Below, piece by piece: positions 17,545 to 27,631 of a stretch of DNA of 64,000 nt; positions within the stretch are counted from its first letter, which is position 1, and each line of letters opens with the position of its first letter. A program made the position numbers and the translations under genes. Origin of the DNA: Lactobacillales bacterium (GTDB taxonomy: Bacteria; Bacillota; Bacilli; Lactobacillales; Streptococcaceae); contig JAISJD010000006.1 of the NCBI GenBank assembly GCA_031261705.1, positions 1 to 64,000 on the forward strand. Reading direction: 5' to 3'. The notes under the pieces were generated by a model that did no database searches, was not told the origin of the DNA, and saw only the letters and a list, made by a program, of their open reading frames with translations.

Positions 17545-17573
17545 TTGAGAGAAAGAAAACAATTTGGTAAAAT
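17545..17573 (+). promoter_or_regulatory. Promoter of dacA
   Basis: TTGAGA and TAAAAT with a 17-base spacer, placing the transcript start about 65 bases before the TTG start codon. Confidence 0.6.
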
Positions 17574-17647
17574 TATTCCTGTTCTATTCAATGATTCTCG
17601 AAAAATTTACTTTATATAAATGCTTAATAAAAATGGAGGAAACCATC

Positions 17648-18955
17648 TTGTTTATCAAAAAATTTACGAAAAAGCTTACCTTAATCACTGTTACCGCAAT
17701 CACTCTTGGCACTTCTCTTTTTTCTTCCATTCCCGCTTTTGCGGATGAAAGCGGTTTTGAAGCGGCTGCCGAGTCGGCGATTGCGATTGATGAAAAAACT
17801 GGCAAAATCTTTTATGCAAAGGACGCAGATAAGGTTCGTGGCATTGCTTCGATTACCAAAATCTTGACCGTCTATCTCGTTTTAGATCAGATTAAAAGTG
17901 GCAAGCTAAAATGGGACGACAAGGTAGAAATAGATGATTATACTTATGCGATTAGCTCGGACAATAATTTATCCAATGTCCCCCTTGAACCAAACGCAAA
18001 ATACACGGTCAAAGAACTTTACGAGGCGGCTTTAATCTCTAGTGCCAATGCTTGTGCGATTGCTCTTGCAACAAAAGTCGCTGGTTCAGAAAAGAAATTT
18101 GTCGCTCTGATGAATAAGCAGGTCAAAAAATGGGGCATTACAGATGCCAAGCTCATCAATTCAACTGGCTTAAACAATGAAAATATTCCTGAACAATACC
18201 GTTACCCAAATTCTTCACCAACCGAAGAAAATCAAATGAGCGCAAAAGATGTCGCTCTGATTGCACAGCACTTGATTCAAGATTTCCCTGAGGTTTTAGA
18301 AACTACGAAAAAAACAGAAGGAAAATTTGGTGTAGGGACAAGCTCTGAGGTCGATATGCAAACATGGAACTGGATGCTGCCGGACATGGATTATGCTTAT
18401 GAAGGCGTGGACGGGCTGAAAACAGGCACCACTACTGAGGCGGGACAATGCTTTGTAGGGACTGCCACTCGTAAGGACTGGCGCATTATCACCGTGGTTC
18501 TTCATGCAGATAACAGCGACCTAGATACTGGTGCTCGTTTCACCGCCACAGGAGAGCTGATGGATTTTGTCTACAATAACTGGAGCCAAAAGGAAATCCT
18601 CAAAAAAGGTACCACTTTTAAGAATGTGAAACCTTATCCAGTAAAAGACGGAAAAGAAAAAGAGGTGGCTCTTGAGCTAAACGCTCCTGTGACCACTTGG
18701 ATAAGAAGTGACATGGACGACGAAAAGTATAAAGTCGACTTCCGATCTGGAAAAGAAAAAGAACTTATAGCGCCTGTCGATAAGGGCACGGTAGCTGGCA
18801 TGGTGACCGTCAGCTTGGAACAAGACAATCTAGGCTACATCTTGAAAAAAGACAAGGTAGAATACCCTATGGTCGCTAAAAAATCTATCAAGCGTTCAAA
18901 TTTCTTTGCGATAATTGGGGAACACTTTTTAGAATTTATTAACTCACATCTGTAA
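17648..18955 (+). CDS. dacA: D-alanyl-D-alanine carboxypeptidase (PBP5/DacA type)
   Basis: 435 residues from a TTG start with GGAGG eight bases upstream; this gives a proper signal peptide ending ...SSIPAFA, whereas the longer frame adds a non-secretory extension. Serine-protease-like S11 peptidase motifs: SITK (nucleophile Ser and Lys), SAN in LISSANAC, and KTG in DGLKTGTTT. A C-terminal PBP5 beta domain follows, and the last ~20 residues (FFAIIGEHFLEFINSHL) form the amphipathic membrane anchor. It trims the terminal D-Ala from peptidoglycan pentapeptides, limiting cross-linking. Monocistronic, followed by the serS leader. Confidence 0.92.
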   Translation: MFIKKFTKKLTLITVTAITLGTSLFSSIPAFADESGFEAAAESAIAIDEKTGKIFYAKDADKVRGIASITKILTVYLVLDQIKSGKLKWDDKVEIDDYTYAISSDNNLSNVPLEPNAKYTVKELYEAALISSANACAIALATKVAGSEKKFVALMNKQVKKWGITDAKLINSTGLNNENIPEQYRYPNSSPTEENQMSAKDVALIAQHLIQDFPEVLETTKKTEGKFGVGTSSEVDMQTWNWMLPDMDYAYEGVDGLKTGTTTEAGQCFVGTATRKDWRIITVVLHADNSDLDTGARFTATGELMDFVYNNWSQKEILKKGTTFKNVKPYPVKDGKEKEVALELNAPVTTWIRSDMDDEKYKVDFRSGKEKELIAPVDKGTVAGMVTVSLEQDNLGYILKKDKVEYPMVAKKSIKRSNFFAIIGEHFLEFINSHL

Positions 18956-18964
18956 TGCAAAGTG

Positions 18965-18993
18965 TTGACAGCAACTAAAATTTTCATTATCCT
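18965..18993 (+). promoter_or_regulatory. Promoter of the serS leader
   Basis: Consensus TTGACA, a 17-base spacer and TATCCT, immediately after the dacA stop codon. Confidence 0.65.
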
Positions 18994-18999
18994 GTTAGA

Positions 19000-20595
<1,596 letters not shown>

Positions 20596-20605
20596 ACACT
20601 CTGAG

Positions 20606-20633
20606 GCTCTATACATGGTATAGGGTCTTTTTT
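20606..20633 (+). terminator. serS terminator
   Basis: Stem CTCTATAC / GTATAGGG with a three-base loop followed by TCTTTTTT, 11 bases after the serS stop codon. Confidence 0.85.
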
Positions 20634-20664
20634 CATGGAAAAAGCGTTTGTTTTCATACATACT

Positions 20665-21029
20665 TGTTGATATAACAGCGATAACGTTGGAGAATGAAAA
20701 AGAAAAGAATGGTTTCACTGTTTATGGGATAGCTCTGCACCTCAAAAAACAAAGAAAAATGACAACTTTAAAAAATATCTAAACGGAAAAGACAAACTCC
20801 TCGTGAATGTACAGATTCATACAAAAACACAAGCTTTGACCGTGCAAACTAAGAGTACCGCAGATGATACGAAAAAAGTCCGGACACAAAACTTTCTTTC
20901 GCTTTTGAGATGAAAACAAAACCAATCAAGAAAACGGAAGAAATTAACGTCCCTGAAAAGAAAGATGTCCTTTCCTCTTTTGTTTGCATGAAAGAACTTT
21001 TACGATGTATGGAAGATTCTGTTAAGTAG
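20665..21029 (+). pseudogene. Frameshifted remnant of an unidentified gene
   Basis: Consecutive pieces of protein-like sequence occur in different frames: ITLENEKEKNGFTVYGIALH, then DNFKKYLNGKDKLLVNVQIH continuing with TKTQALTVQTKSTADD, then FAFEMKTKPIKKTEEINVPE. Each ends at a stop or frame change. Composition and Lys/Thr richness resemble an extracytoplasmic or lipoprotein-like domain, but no family is recognised. No start with a ribosome site is left. The rest of the 20634-21241 gap shows only a short inverted repeat (AAACGTTG/CAACGTTT near 21180). Confidence 0.35.
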
Positions 21030-21241
21030 GCTTCTAAAAAAACGGTTTCTTCTACTTTTCTTTCAAAAAATTCCTAAATCATTCACCAAGCGACACTATC
21101 ATGTTTCTTGGAAAAGAAAAGAATTTCAAGTCAAAAGTTATTTTTTAACAATAGAAACCCCCGCTTCCAAACGTTGATATACCAACGTTTTCTCAATAGT
21201 TCACCTCAATTGAATCGAATCATTGAAAGCAGTGCAAAAAC

Positions 21242-21269
21242 TTGCTTAAATTGAAAAACATGTTATAGT
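21242..21269 (+). promoter_or_regulatory. Promoter of kup
   Basis: TTGCTT, 16-base spacer, TATAGT. Transcription from here would give an untranslated leader of about 240 bases before the kup start. Confidence 0.6.
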
Positions 21270-21347
21270 TGTTATCAAAATCTTTTTTAGATTTTGATAA
21301 AATATTTCAATTTATTTATAACAGTCGAGCACGAGGAGCAGAAATCA

Positions 21348-21389
21348 ATGGAAAAAGAGGCTACTCTTGCTTGGAAATTTATTTCCTAG
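21348..21389 (+). CDS. 13-codon upstream peptide in the kup leader
   Basis: ATG with GAGGAG nine bases upstream encodes MEKEATLAWKFIS and stops inside a strong hairpin. Position and start signal suggest a regulatory leader peptide rather than a functional protein. The supporting facts are only the SD and the overlap with the hairpin; no homologue is known to me. Confidence 0.35.
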   Translation: MEKEATLAWKFIS

Positions 21390-21392
21390 CAA
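21367..21392 (+). promoter_or_regulatory. Hairpin in the kup leader
   Basis: TTGCT-T-GGAAAT / ATTTCC-T-AGCAA, an 11-bp stem with one T-T mismatch, covering the last codons of the leader peptide. No T-run follows, so it is not a terminator as such; a translating ribosome would melt it. Confidence 0.5.
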
Positions 21393-21518
21393 TGATTGTC
21401 TGCGAAACGAAGTGGCGAACGAAATGAAACAAAAGGAAAGAACACTCTCCCTTCATTTTTCTATTTTCCATGATTTCTATCCGCTTCTCTAAGCTCTGTA
21501 AGTCAGGAGGATAATCTT

Positions 21519-23528
21519 TTGGTAGACAAAGCAAAAGTTTCGCATCATCAAAAATTGACGGCTGCGGGGCTTTTAGTGGCAATGGGTGTTGTTTATGGTG
21601 ACATAGGGACAAGCCCGCTTTATGTAATGAAAGCAATTGTTGGAGATAATGGTGGACTCCAAAATGTTTCAGAAAATTTTATTATCGGTTCGGTCTCATT
21701 AATTTTTTGGACATTGACGATTTTAACGACCGTCAAATATGTGATGATTGCCTTAAATGCGGACAATCATGGAGAGGGTGGCATTTTTTCTTTATACACG
21801 CTTGTACGAAAGAAAGGAAAATATTTGATTATTCCCGCAATGATTGGTGGGGCTGCCCTACTCGCAGATGGTGTGCTCACTCCTGCCGTTACTGTAACGA
21901 CGGCGATTGAAGGTTTGCGTGGCATTCCTCTTTTTTATGACCGATTTGGAAACAATCAAAATATTATCGTGATAATTACCTTAATTATTATCCTTATTTT
22001 ATTTTCTGTACAACGCTTTGGGACAGAGGCTGTTGGGAAAGCATTCGGACCGATTATGTTTGCTTGGTTTACCTTTTTAGGGGTTGTTGGACTGGTCAAT
22101 TTTAAACAAGATTGGACGGTTCTTCGAGCGATAAATCCTTACTATGCCGTTCATCTGTTGTTTAGTCCTGAAAATAAATTAGGCATCTTTATCCTTGGAA
22201 ATGTCTTTTTGGCAACAACAGGCGCTGAGGCACTTTATTCCGATTTAGGGCACGTGGGGAAAAGCAATATTCGCGTGAGTTGGCCCTATATCAAAGTATG
22301 TTTGGTTCTCAACTATTTAGGACAAGCAACGTGGATGTTAAGTGCGAAAAATAACCCGTCCGTTTTAGCCATTAAAAACTTAAATCCATTTTTCCAAATG
22401 ATGCCTACAACTATCTTATTATTTGGTGTTATTTTCGCTACCGTTGCAGCAGTCATCGCTTCTCAAGCATTGATTTCAGGTTCGTTTACCTTAGTTTCTG
22501 AAGCGATTAAGTTAAAATTATTGCCGAGATTAAAAATTATTTATCCCGGTGCAACGATTGGACAAATGTATATTCCAGCGGTCAATCTCATTTTATGGAT
22601 TGTTTGTTCACTCATTGTATTGACTTTTAGAACTTCTACACATATGGAAGCGGCATATGGGCTTGCGATTACCGTAACGATGCTGATGACCACCATTTTA
22701 TTGATGTTTTATCTTTTACAAAAGGGTGTGCCAAAAGGAATCGCTTATCTTATCACACTATTCTTTGGTAGTATTGAGTTTATTTTCTTTATCTCAAGTA
22801 TTGCAAAATTCTTCCATGGAGGCTATGTTGCTGTGGGAATTGCCTTATTGATTTTAGCAGTAATGACGATTTGGGAACAGGGAAATATCATCAAGGAGAA
22901 AGCTTCCGTCACCGTTCCGCTCGAACAATATGTTAATCAATTACATGCCTTAAAAGAGGATAAAAGCATTCCAAAAGAGCAGACAAATATCGTCTTTCTG
23001 ACCTCTGAAAAAATCTCCAAAGAAATTGAGCGACAAATTATTTACTCAATTTTAGATAAACAACCCAAGAGAGCAAGTGTCTATTGGTTTATCAATGTGG
23101 AAGTAACAGATGAGCCTTTCACACAAGAATATGCCATAGATATGATGGGGACGGACTTTATCGTTCAAGTGCAATTATACCTTGGTTTTCGTGTCACGCA
23201 AGAAGTGAATGTCTATATTCGGCAAATTGTTCATGATTTAATGAAAGAAGGAAGATTGCCAAAACAACCACAAAAATATTCATTAACGCCTGGTCGTGAA
23301 GTAGGAGACTTCCAATTTATTCTTATAAATGAAGAATTATCCAACGTCACAGAATTAAAAAAATGGGAAAGACAAATCATTCAGCTAAAATTAGCAATTA
23401 AAAACATGACGACTTCTCCAGAAAATTGGTTTGGCTTAGAATATAGCGAAGTAAAACATGAGTCTGTACCTTTAATCATTGGAAAAGCACGAAAAACCAA
23501 CTTACGTGAAAGAAAATTTTCATCCTAA
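21519..23528 (+). CDS. kup: Kup-type potassium uptake permease
   Basis: 669 residues; TTG start with AGGAGG eight bases upstream. About 12 membrane helices in the first ~450 residues, beginning [19 protein letters not shown], the hallmark first helix of the Kup/HAK/KT family, with [19 protein letters not shown] following. A cytosolic C-terminal domain of ~200 residues is retained. It imports K+ by proton symport. Monocistronic with a long leader containing an upstream peptide and hairpin, hinting at post-initiation control. Confidence 0.95.
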   Translation: MVDKAKVSHHQKLTAAGLLVAMGVVYGDIGTSPLYVMKAIVGDNGGLQNVSENFIIGSVSLIFWTLTILTTVKYVMIALNADNHGEGGIFSLYTLVRKKGKYLIIPAMIGGAALLADGVLTPAVTVTTAIEGLRGIPLFYDRFGNNQNIIVIITLIIILILFSVQRFGTEAVGKAFGPIMFAWFTFLGVVGLVNFKQDWTVLRAINPYYAVHLLFSPENKLGIFILGNVFLATTGAEALYSDLGHVGKSNIRVSWPYIKVCLVLNYLGQATWMLSAKNNPSVLAIKNLNPFFQMMPTTILLFGVIFATVAAVIASQALISGSFTLVSEAIKLKLLPRLKIIYPGATIGQMYIPAVNLILWIVCSLIVLTFRTSTHMEAAYGLAITVTMLMTTILLMFYLLQKGVPKGIAYLITLFFGSIEFIFFISSIAKFFHGGYVAVGIALLILAVMTIWEQGNIIKEKASVTVPLEQYVNQLHALKEDKSIPKEQTNIVFLTSEKISKEIERQIIYSILDKQPKRASVYWFINVEVTDEPFTQEYAIDMMGTDFIVQVQLYLGFRVTQEVNVYIRQIVHDLMKEGRLPKQPQKYSLTPGREVGDFQFILINEELSNVTELKKWERQIIQLKLAIKNMTTSPENWFGLEYSEVKHESVPLIIGKARKTNLRERKFSS

Positions 23529-23537
23529 ATATCCTAA

Positions 23538-23566
23538 GTCCGTACTTTTAAAGTATGGGCTTTTTT
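23538..23566 (+). terminator. kup terminator
   Basis: Stem CCGTACTT / AAGTATGG with a short loop and a TTTTTT tract. Confidence 0.85.
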
Positions 23567-23617
23567 GTAGAAAAGAAAAAAGTAGAAAATCATTCGACCT
23601 TCTACTCGTTTCTACTT

Positions 23618-24172
23618 TTAATCTTGCAATTTCTCAACAATCAACGCCACAATCTCGGAAACCTCAGCAAGTGCGCCAATCGCTTTTTTCCCGCTTGCTA
23701 AAATATCCACACGAGGAGGAATTTCTTCATAGCCACGCTCTTTTAGTTTTGCAAGATTCTCTTTCAGAACTTCTTGATTATACATCGCATCATTCATCGC
23801 CGGCGCTAAAAATTTCGGAGTAGCTGCAGGAACTGCACTGGCAACCGTTGTCAGCATATTATCCGCTACCCCTTGTGCCAATTTCCCAATTGTATTAAAT
23901 GTTGCCGGAGCGACCAAAAATAAATCACAAGATTGTGCTAAATGGACGTGTGAAATTTTTTCCACATCAGGTTCATCTGCTACTTCAAGATATACATGCT
24001 GATGAGTCAATATCTGAAACATCAAAGGTTGAATAAAATGTGCAGAAGAATGGGTCATTACCACACGGATAATCACTTCTCCAGACATTTTCTTCTGTAA
24101 TTCTTCAATCAACGCACAAACTTTCCAACAGGCAGAGCTTCCTGCCACACCAATAACTACCGTTTTCTTCAT
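23618..24172 (-). CDS. Flavoprotein of the phosphopantothenoylcysteine decarboxylase family (CoaC-like)
   Basis: About 184 residues from the ATG of MKKTVVIGVAGSSACWK; a GTG six codons earlier is also possible. HFCD-family features: N-terminal Rossmann strand with GVAGSSAC, an active-site-type His in MTHSSAHFIQ, the PAMNDAMY substrate clamp motif (family PxMNxxMW), and a late DILASGKKAIG. It lacks the CoaB synthetase domain, like stand-alone CoaC of Lactobacillales. Such enzymes bind FMN and decarboxylate phosphopantothenoylcysteine for coenzyme A synthesis. No coaB is adjacent, so a paralogous role is possible. Confidence 0.75.
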   Translation of the reverse strand: MKKTVVIGVAGSSACWKVCALIEELQKKMSGEVIIRVVMTHSSAHFIQPLMFQILTHQHVYLEVADEPDVEKISHVHLAQSCDLFLVAPATFNTIGKLAQGVADNMLTTVASAVPAATPKFLAPAMNDAMYNQEVLKENLAKLKERGYEEIPPRVDILASGKKAIGALAEVSEIVALIVEKLQD

Positions 24173-24196
24173 TACTTTTTCATTCTCCACTAAGAC

Positions 24197-24571
24197 CTAG
24201 AATCCTAAGCCATCAATCAATAATTTTGTCACGGTGCCCTCATCCACTGGCGTCCACTCGACATCACGAAGAACATCTACCGGAATCCAACGAACCGCAT
24301 CGTAGGTTGCATCATTTTTAGGGGTGCCACTACGGATAGTCGCTAAATAATTTGTTTTCACAATCGTTTTTCTATCCGTTTCATAAATCACTTCGTCATA
24401 CGGGGCTTCATTTTTAGTGACCTCTACACCCATTGTTTGTCGCACCGTATCCGCAAGTGGAAATTCCCAAAATCCAGCATATTGCGCACCCTCTGCAAGT
24501 TTCCCCACGAGGACTTCTCCATTTTCATGGATAATTACCCCCGTTTGAAGAATATCTTTTTCTCTTTTCAT
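24197..24571 (-). CDS. Nudix-fold protein with a degenerate Nudix box
   Basis: 124 residues with the beta-strand pattern of a MutT-like protein (TGVIIHENGEVLVGK, GFWEFPLADTV, then a late VRWIPVDVL strand). The catalytic helix is missing: after WEFP the sequence goes directly to LADTVRQTMGVEVTKN, without the Gly-x5-Glu-x7-REUxEE element that binds metal. It is unlikely to hydrolyse nucleotides in the standard way and may be a binding protein or a decaying gene. A good AAGGAA SD is present. It lies seven bases upstream of the CoaC-like gene region, probably co-transcribed. Confidence 0.6.
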   Translation of the reverse strand: MKREKDILQTGVIIHENGEVLVGKLAEGAQYAGFWEFPLADTVRQTMGVEVTKNEAPYDEVIYETDRKTIVKTNYLATIRSGTPKNDATYDAVRWIPVDVLRDVEWTPVDEGTVTKLLIDGLGF

Positions 24572-24604
24572 TTCCGAGTTCCTTCTTTCCTATCTGCGTT
24601 TTAC

Positions 24605-24640
24605 GCAAAAACACCGTCCATAAGCATGTGACAGTGTTTC
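24605..24640 (-). terminator. Terminator after the DegV-family gene
   Basis: Arms AAACACTGTC and GACGGTGTTT with a G-T pair, followed on the minus strand by TTTTTGCG. Confidence 0.75.
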
Positions 24641-24651
24641 TCTTCATTTAA

Positions 24652-25521
24652 TTAACGATCCGTTTCCCCAAGTGAAAAGACCGCAATCGTCCCACTCCCT
24701 GTATGACTGACAATCGTTGGGCCAAGTGGGTTAATCGCAAAACCTTTCACTGTAATTTCCGCTGAAATTAATTCCTGTACCTTGACGGCAGAATCCCGGT
24801 CACCAGAATAATTGATGAAAATCGTTTGCGTTTCTGGTTCTTCGATTCCCTTAATTGTTTCATCCGCCACACGTTTCAAGGCTTTCATCCGTCCACGCAC
24901 CATGCCGACTTGACGTAATTTTCCTTCGCCATCGACATCAATCAAAGGCTTGATACTCGCCAAGCTTCCGACAATTGCCGCCGCTTTAGAAATTCGTCCC
25001 CCACGTTGCAAATGGTGTAAATCATTCACCGTTACCCATGAGCGCAAGCGGTGTTTGTCTTTCTCGATTTTTTCAGCGACTTCCTCAAGAGTTGCCCCAT
25101 TATCGCGCATTTGAACTGCTTCATCTACCAATAAGCCTTCTCCATTTGCCGCCGCTAAGGTATCCACAAGATGAATCTTCACCTCTGGATAGTCCTCTTT
25201 GACTAGCTCAAGCGCCTGAACAGCCGAGCTATACGTACCAGACAAACCAGAAGAAAAAGCTAAGTAAAGCACCTCTGTTCCCGCTTTAGCATACTCTGTA
25301 AAAACCTCAAGAAATTGTCCAACGTTGACCTGTGAAGTGGTTGGTTCTCCGCCATTGTCAATCTGTTCTAACAGCCATTCAGGAGTCACTTCTCCCTCAA
25401 CACCTGTATGATATTCTTTGCCGTCAAGCGTGACTGTAAACCCAATAAAGTCCACCTGATGTTTCTTATAATACTCAAAGGATAAGTCAGTTGCCGTATC
25501 TGTCATCAATTGGAATGTCAT
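24652..25521 (-). CDS. DegV-family fatty-acid-binding protein (FakB type)
   Basis: 289 residues. Family signature features: TDTATDLSFEYYKKHQ at the N-terminus, GGEPTTSQVNVGQF loop, SSGLSGTYSSA near 90, and the C-terminal GPTIVSHTGSGTIAVF with the conserved His. FakB proteins hold a fatty acid for phosphorylation by the FakA kinase, feeding host or medium fatty acids into phospholipid synthesis. fakA is not in the window, as is common. The SD is weak (AAGAGTG). Monocistronic with its own terminator. Confidence 0.88.
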   Translation of the reverse strand: MTFQLMTDTATDLSFEYYKKHQVDFIGFTVTLDGKEYHTGVEGEVTPEWLLEQIDNGGEPTTSQVNVGQFLEVFTEYAKAGTEVLYLAFSSGLSGTYSSAVQALELVKEDYPEVKIHLVDTLAAANGEGLLVDEAVQMRDNGATLEEVAEKIEKDKHRLRSWVTVNDLHHLQRGGRISKAAAIVGSLASIKPLIDVDGEGKLRQVGMVRGRMKALKRVADETIKGIEEPETQTIFINYSGDRDSAVKVQELISAEITVKGFAINPLGPTIVSHTGSGTIAVFSLGETDR

Positions 25522-25602
25522 ATATTCACTCTTTTCTTCGCTAGTTTCTGTAAGCTATTTTAACACGCAAAGTGAAAAAAAGCACGTTTACGGCATAAAC
25601 AC

Positions 25603-27396
25603 TCAATCTCTCAATGCTTTTAAAGCGTATAAAATCGACACTGTATCGACAACTTCTTGGAAAAGTGCGCCAATAATCGCTGGAATAATTCCTGTTGCAG
25701 CAATCAGCATTAAGACGACACAAATAAAAATGCCAATAAGTACCGCTCCTTTCGCAATTTTCATTGTTTCCTTTGAAATTTGAAGGGCATGTGGAATACA
25801 ACGTAAATCATTTTTCAGCACCACGACATCTGCACTTTCACTTGCAATTGTTGAACCTGTTGCCCCAAGTGCCACGCCAACATCTGCCAAAGCTAGAGCA
25901 GGCGCATCATTTATCCCATCTCCAACCATCATCGACGGGCGTTCCTTTGTGGTTAGAGAGTGCAATACCGCCAGCTTTTCATCAGGGAGTAGCTCCGCAC
26001 GAACGTCTTGTATCGTCACCGCACGTGCCACCTTTTCCGCTGTTTCTTGGTCATCTCCTGTCAACATCAAGATATTTTCTCCATAATCCTCCCGAAGTGT
26101 CTTGATAACCTCCGCTGATTCTGGACGTATTTTATCAGAAAAGGTAATCGCCCCGAGATATTCCTCATCACGGGTAAGATAAATCGCTGTTTGCGAAAGC
26201 TGTTTTTCCGTTTGCCCGACAAAACTTGCCCGTCCAACCTTTATCTGACTTCCTTCATAGGTTCCTAAAAGCCCTTGACCTGAAATTTCCTCTAGCTCTT
26301 GTACCTCGTAAAAAGAAATCTTTTCTTTCTTTGCATACTCTGTGAGGGATTTCGCTAGAATATGGGCGCTCGCTTGTTCCATACTTGCTGCTAGCTGTAA
26401 AAATTCCACACTAGAAATTTTTGAGGAAACAGGTAAAACCTCATCTACCTTCAATAACCCAGTAGTAATCGTCCCTGTTTTATCAAAAGCAATCGTCCGA
26501 ACCTCCGCAAACTTCTCGATAACCGACCCATTTTTCACAAGTACCCCATTTCTCGAGCTACGGCTCATTCCCGCAACAAAGGCGATAGGCGCTGCCAAAA
26601 TCAGCGGACAAGGAGAAGCAACCACCAGTACTTCTGCAAACCGCACTGGATCCCCAGAAATCGCCCAAGCACTTCCCGCAATAATATACGCCACAATCGT
26701 AAAAGGCACCGCATATCTATCCGCTAAACGAACAAAACGAGAGGGGGTATTTTCTGCCTCCGATACTAGATGAACGATTTTTTGATATTGACTGTCCTCT
26801 TCTGTCGCCGTCGCTTGAAACTCAATCCTTGCTGAACCATTGACACTACCAGAAAAAAGCGTGTCACCAATTGCCTTGTCAACGGGTTGTGATTCTCCAG
26901 TCAAGCTCGATTCGTCAAAAGTGGAATAACCTGACAAAATCACCCCATCTACTGGCACCATTTCTCCGGGTTTCACGATTAAGCAATCCCCGACTGCAAT
27001 TTCTGACAAAGGAATATCGCTCAAAGTTCCGTCTTTTTCTTGCCGATGTGCCACATGAGGCGCTTGCTCTAACAAGGCGGTCAGCTCACGTCTTGCCCGA
27101 TTTCCCGCATAATCCTCTAGCGACTCGCCTCCAGTCAGCATGACGACAATAATCAGACTTGCCCAAAATTCGCCTACTGCAAGTGTCGCAAGAATTGCTG
27201 TAATCGCTAGTAAATCCACCCCATACGAGCCTGAGCGTAACGTATGAATCATGCCGATAAACATGGAAATTGCAAGAACCAATGCAACAAAGGTCACCAC
27301 GAGTTGTGCCAAAAATTCTTGATGAAAAACAAATTCTAATAGTAATGCGACAAGCGCAAAAAATAAAGTCACTGTTAATTTTTGTTTATTGTTCAT
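25603..27396 (-). CDS. P1B-type metal-efflux ATPase, probable Fe(II)/divalent cation exporter
   Basis: 597 residues without an N-terminal metal-binding domain. P-type motifs: LTGESQPVD (actuator), VASPCPLILAAP (SPC motif in the membrane), AFDKTGTITTG (phosphorylation), and GDGINDAPALA (hinge). SPC rather than CPC points to the P1B-4 group, which includes the iron exporters PfeT and FrvA. A near-consensus Fur box upstream agrees with that. Zinc, cobalt or cadmium export are alternatives. Good GGGAGG before the ATG. It would pump excess metal out using ATP. Confidence 0.85.
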   Translation of the reverse strand: MNNKQKLTVTLFFALVALLLEFVFHQEFLAQLVVTFVALVLAISMFIGMIHTLRSGSYGVDLLAITAILATLAVGEFWASLIIVVMLTGGESLEDYAGNRARRELTALLEQAPHVAHRQEKDGTLSDIPLSEIAVGDCLIVKPGEMVPVDGVILSGYSTFDESSLTGESQPVDKAIGDTLFSGSVNGSARIEFQATATEEDSQYQKIVHLVSEAENTPSRFVRLADRYAVPFTIVAYIIAGSAWAISGDPVRFAEVLVVASPCPLILAAPIAFVAGMSRSSRNGVLVKNGSVIEKFAEVRTIAFDKTGTITTGLLKVDEVLPVSSKISSVEFLQLAASMEQASAHILAKSLTEYAKKEKISFYEVQELEEISGQGLLGTYEGSQIKVGRASFVGQTEKQLSQTAIYLTRDEEYLGAITFSDKIRPESAEVIKTLREDYGENILMLTGDDQETAEKVARAVTIQDVRAELLPDEKLAVLHSLTTKERPSMMVGDGINDAPALALADVGVALGATGSTIASESADVVVLKNDLRCIPHALQISKETMKIAKGAVLIGIFICVVLMLIAATGIIPAIIGALFQEVVDTVSILYALKALRD

Positions 27397-27469
27397 AACA
27401 AATTCCTCCCTTACTTCACCTTGAGTATAGCGCGTAAGAGAGGGAAAAAACCACTGACTTTATCTAACT

Positions 27470-27488
27470 GATAGTGAGAATCTCTATC
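27470..27488 (-). promoter_or_regulatory. Fur-like operator upstream of the P1B ATPase
   Basis: The 19-mer GATAGTGAGAATCTCTATC is an inverted repeat matching the classical Fur box GATAATGATAATCATTATC at 15 of 19 positions. It lies about 75 bases before the ATPase start, next to a TAGATAAA that could be the -10. Fur or PerR binding would link the pump to iron or peroxide status. Confidence 0.6.
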
Positions 27489-27561
27489 AGCTGTATGAGA
27501 ATAAAATAACAATTGAGTATGGTACTGGTTGAATCGTTGCTTAGGATATTTTGACATAGAA

Positions 27562-27605
27562 AAGCCCCCTTAAAATTAGATTTCTAAATCTAATTTTATA
27601 GGAGC
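27562..27605 (-). terminator. Terminator after the MarR-family gene
   Basis: Perfect 13-bp arms (TAAAATTAGATTT / AAATCTAATTTTA) flanked by partly complementary GGCTCC and GGGGGC, ending in CTTTTC on the minus strand. Confidence 0.65.
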
Positions 27606-27631
27606 CAACTTCTTTCTATATTTCCCTAAAT

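Noticed and set aside
21270-21518. ydaO-type c-di-AMP riboswitch before kup
   Set aside because: The conserved core sequence of that riboswitch is not recognisable; only a local hairpin and leader peptide are visible.
26342-26773. Plus-strand frame opposite the P1B ATPase
   Set aside because: No ribosome site; opposite a well-supported ATPase gene.
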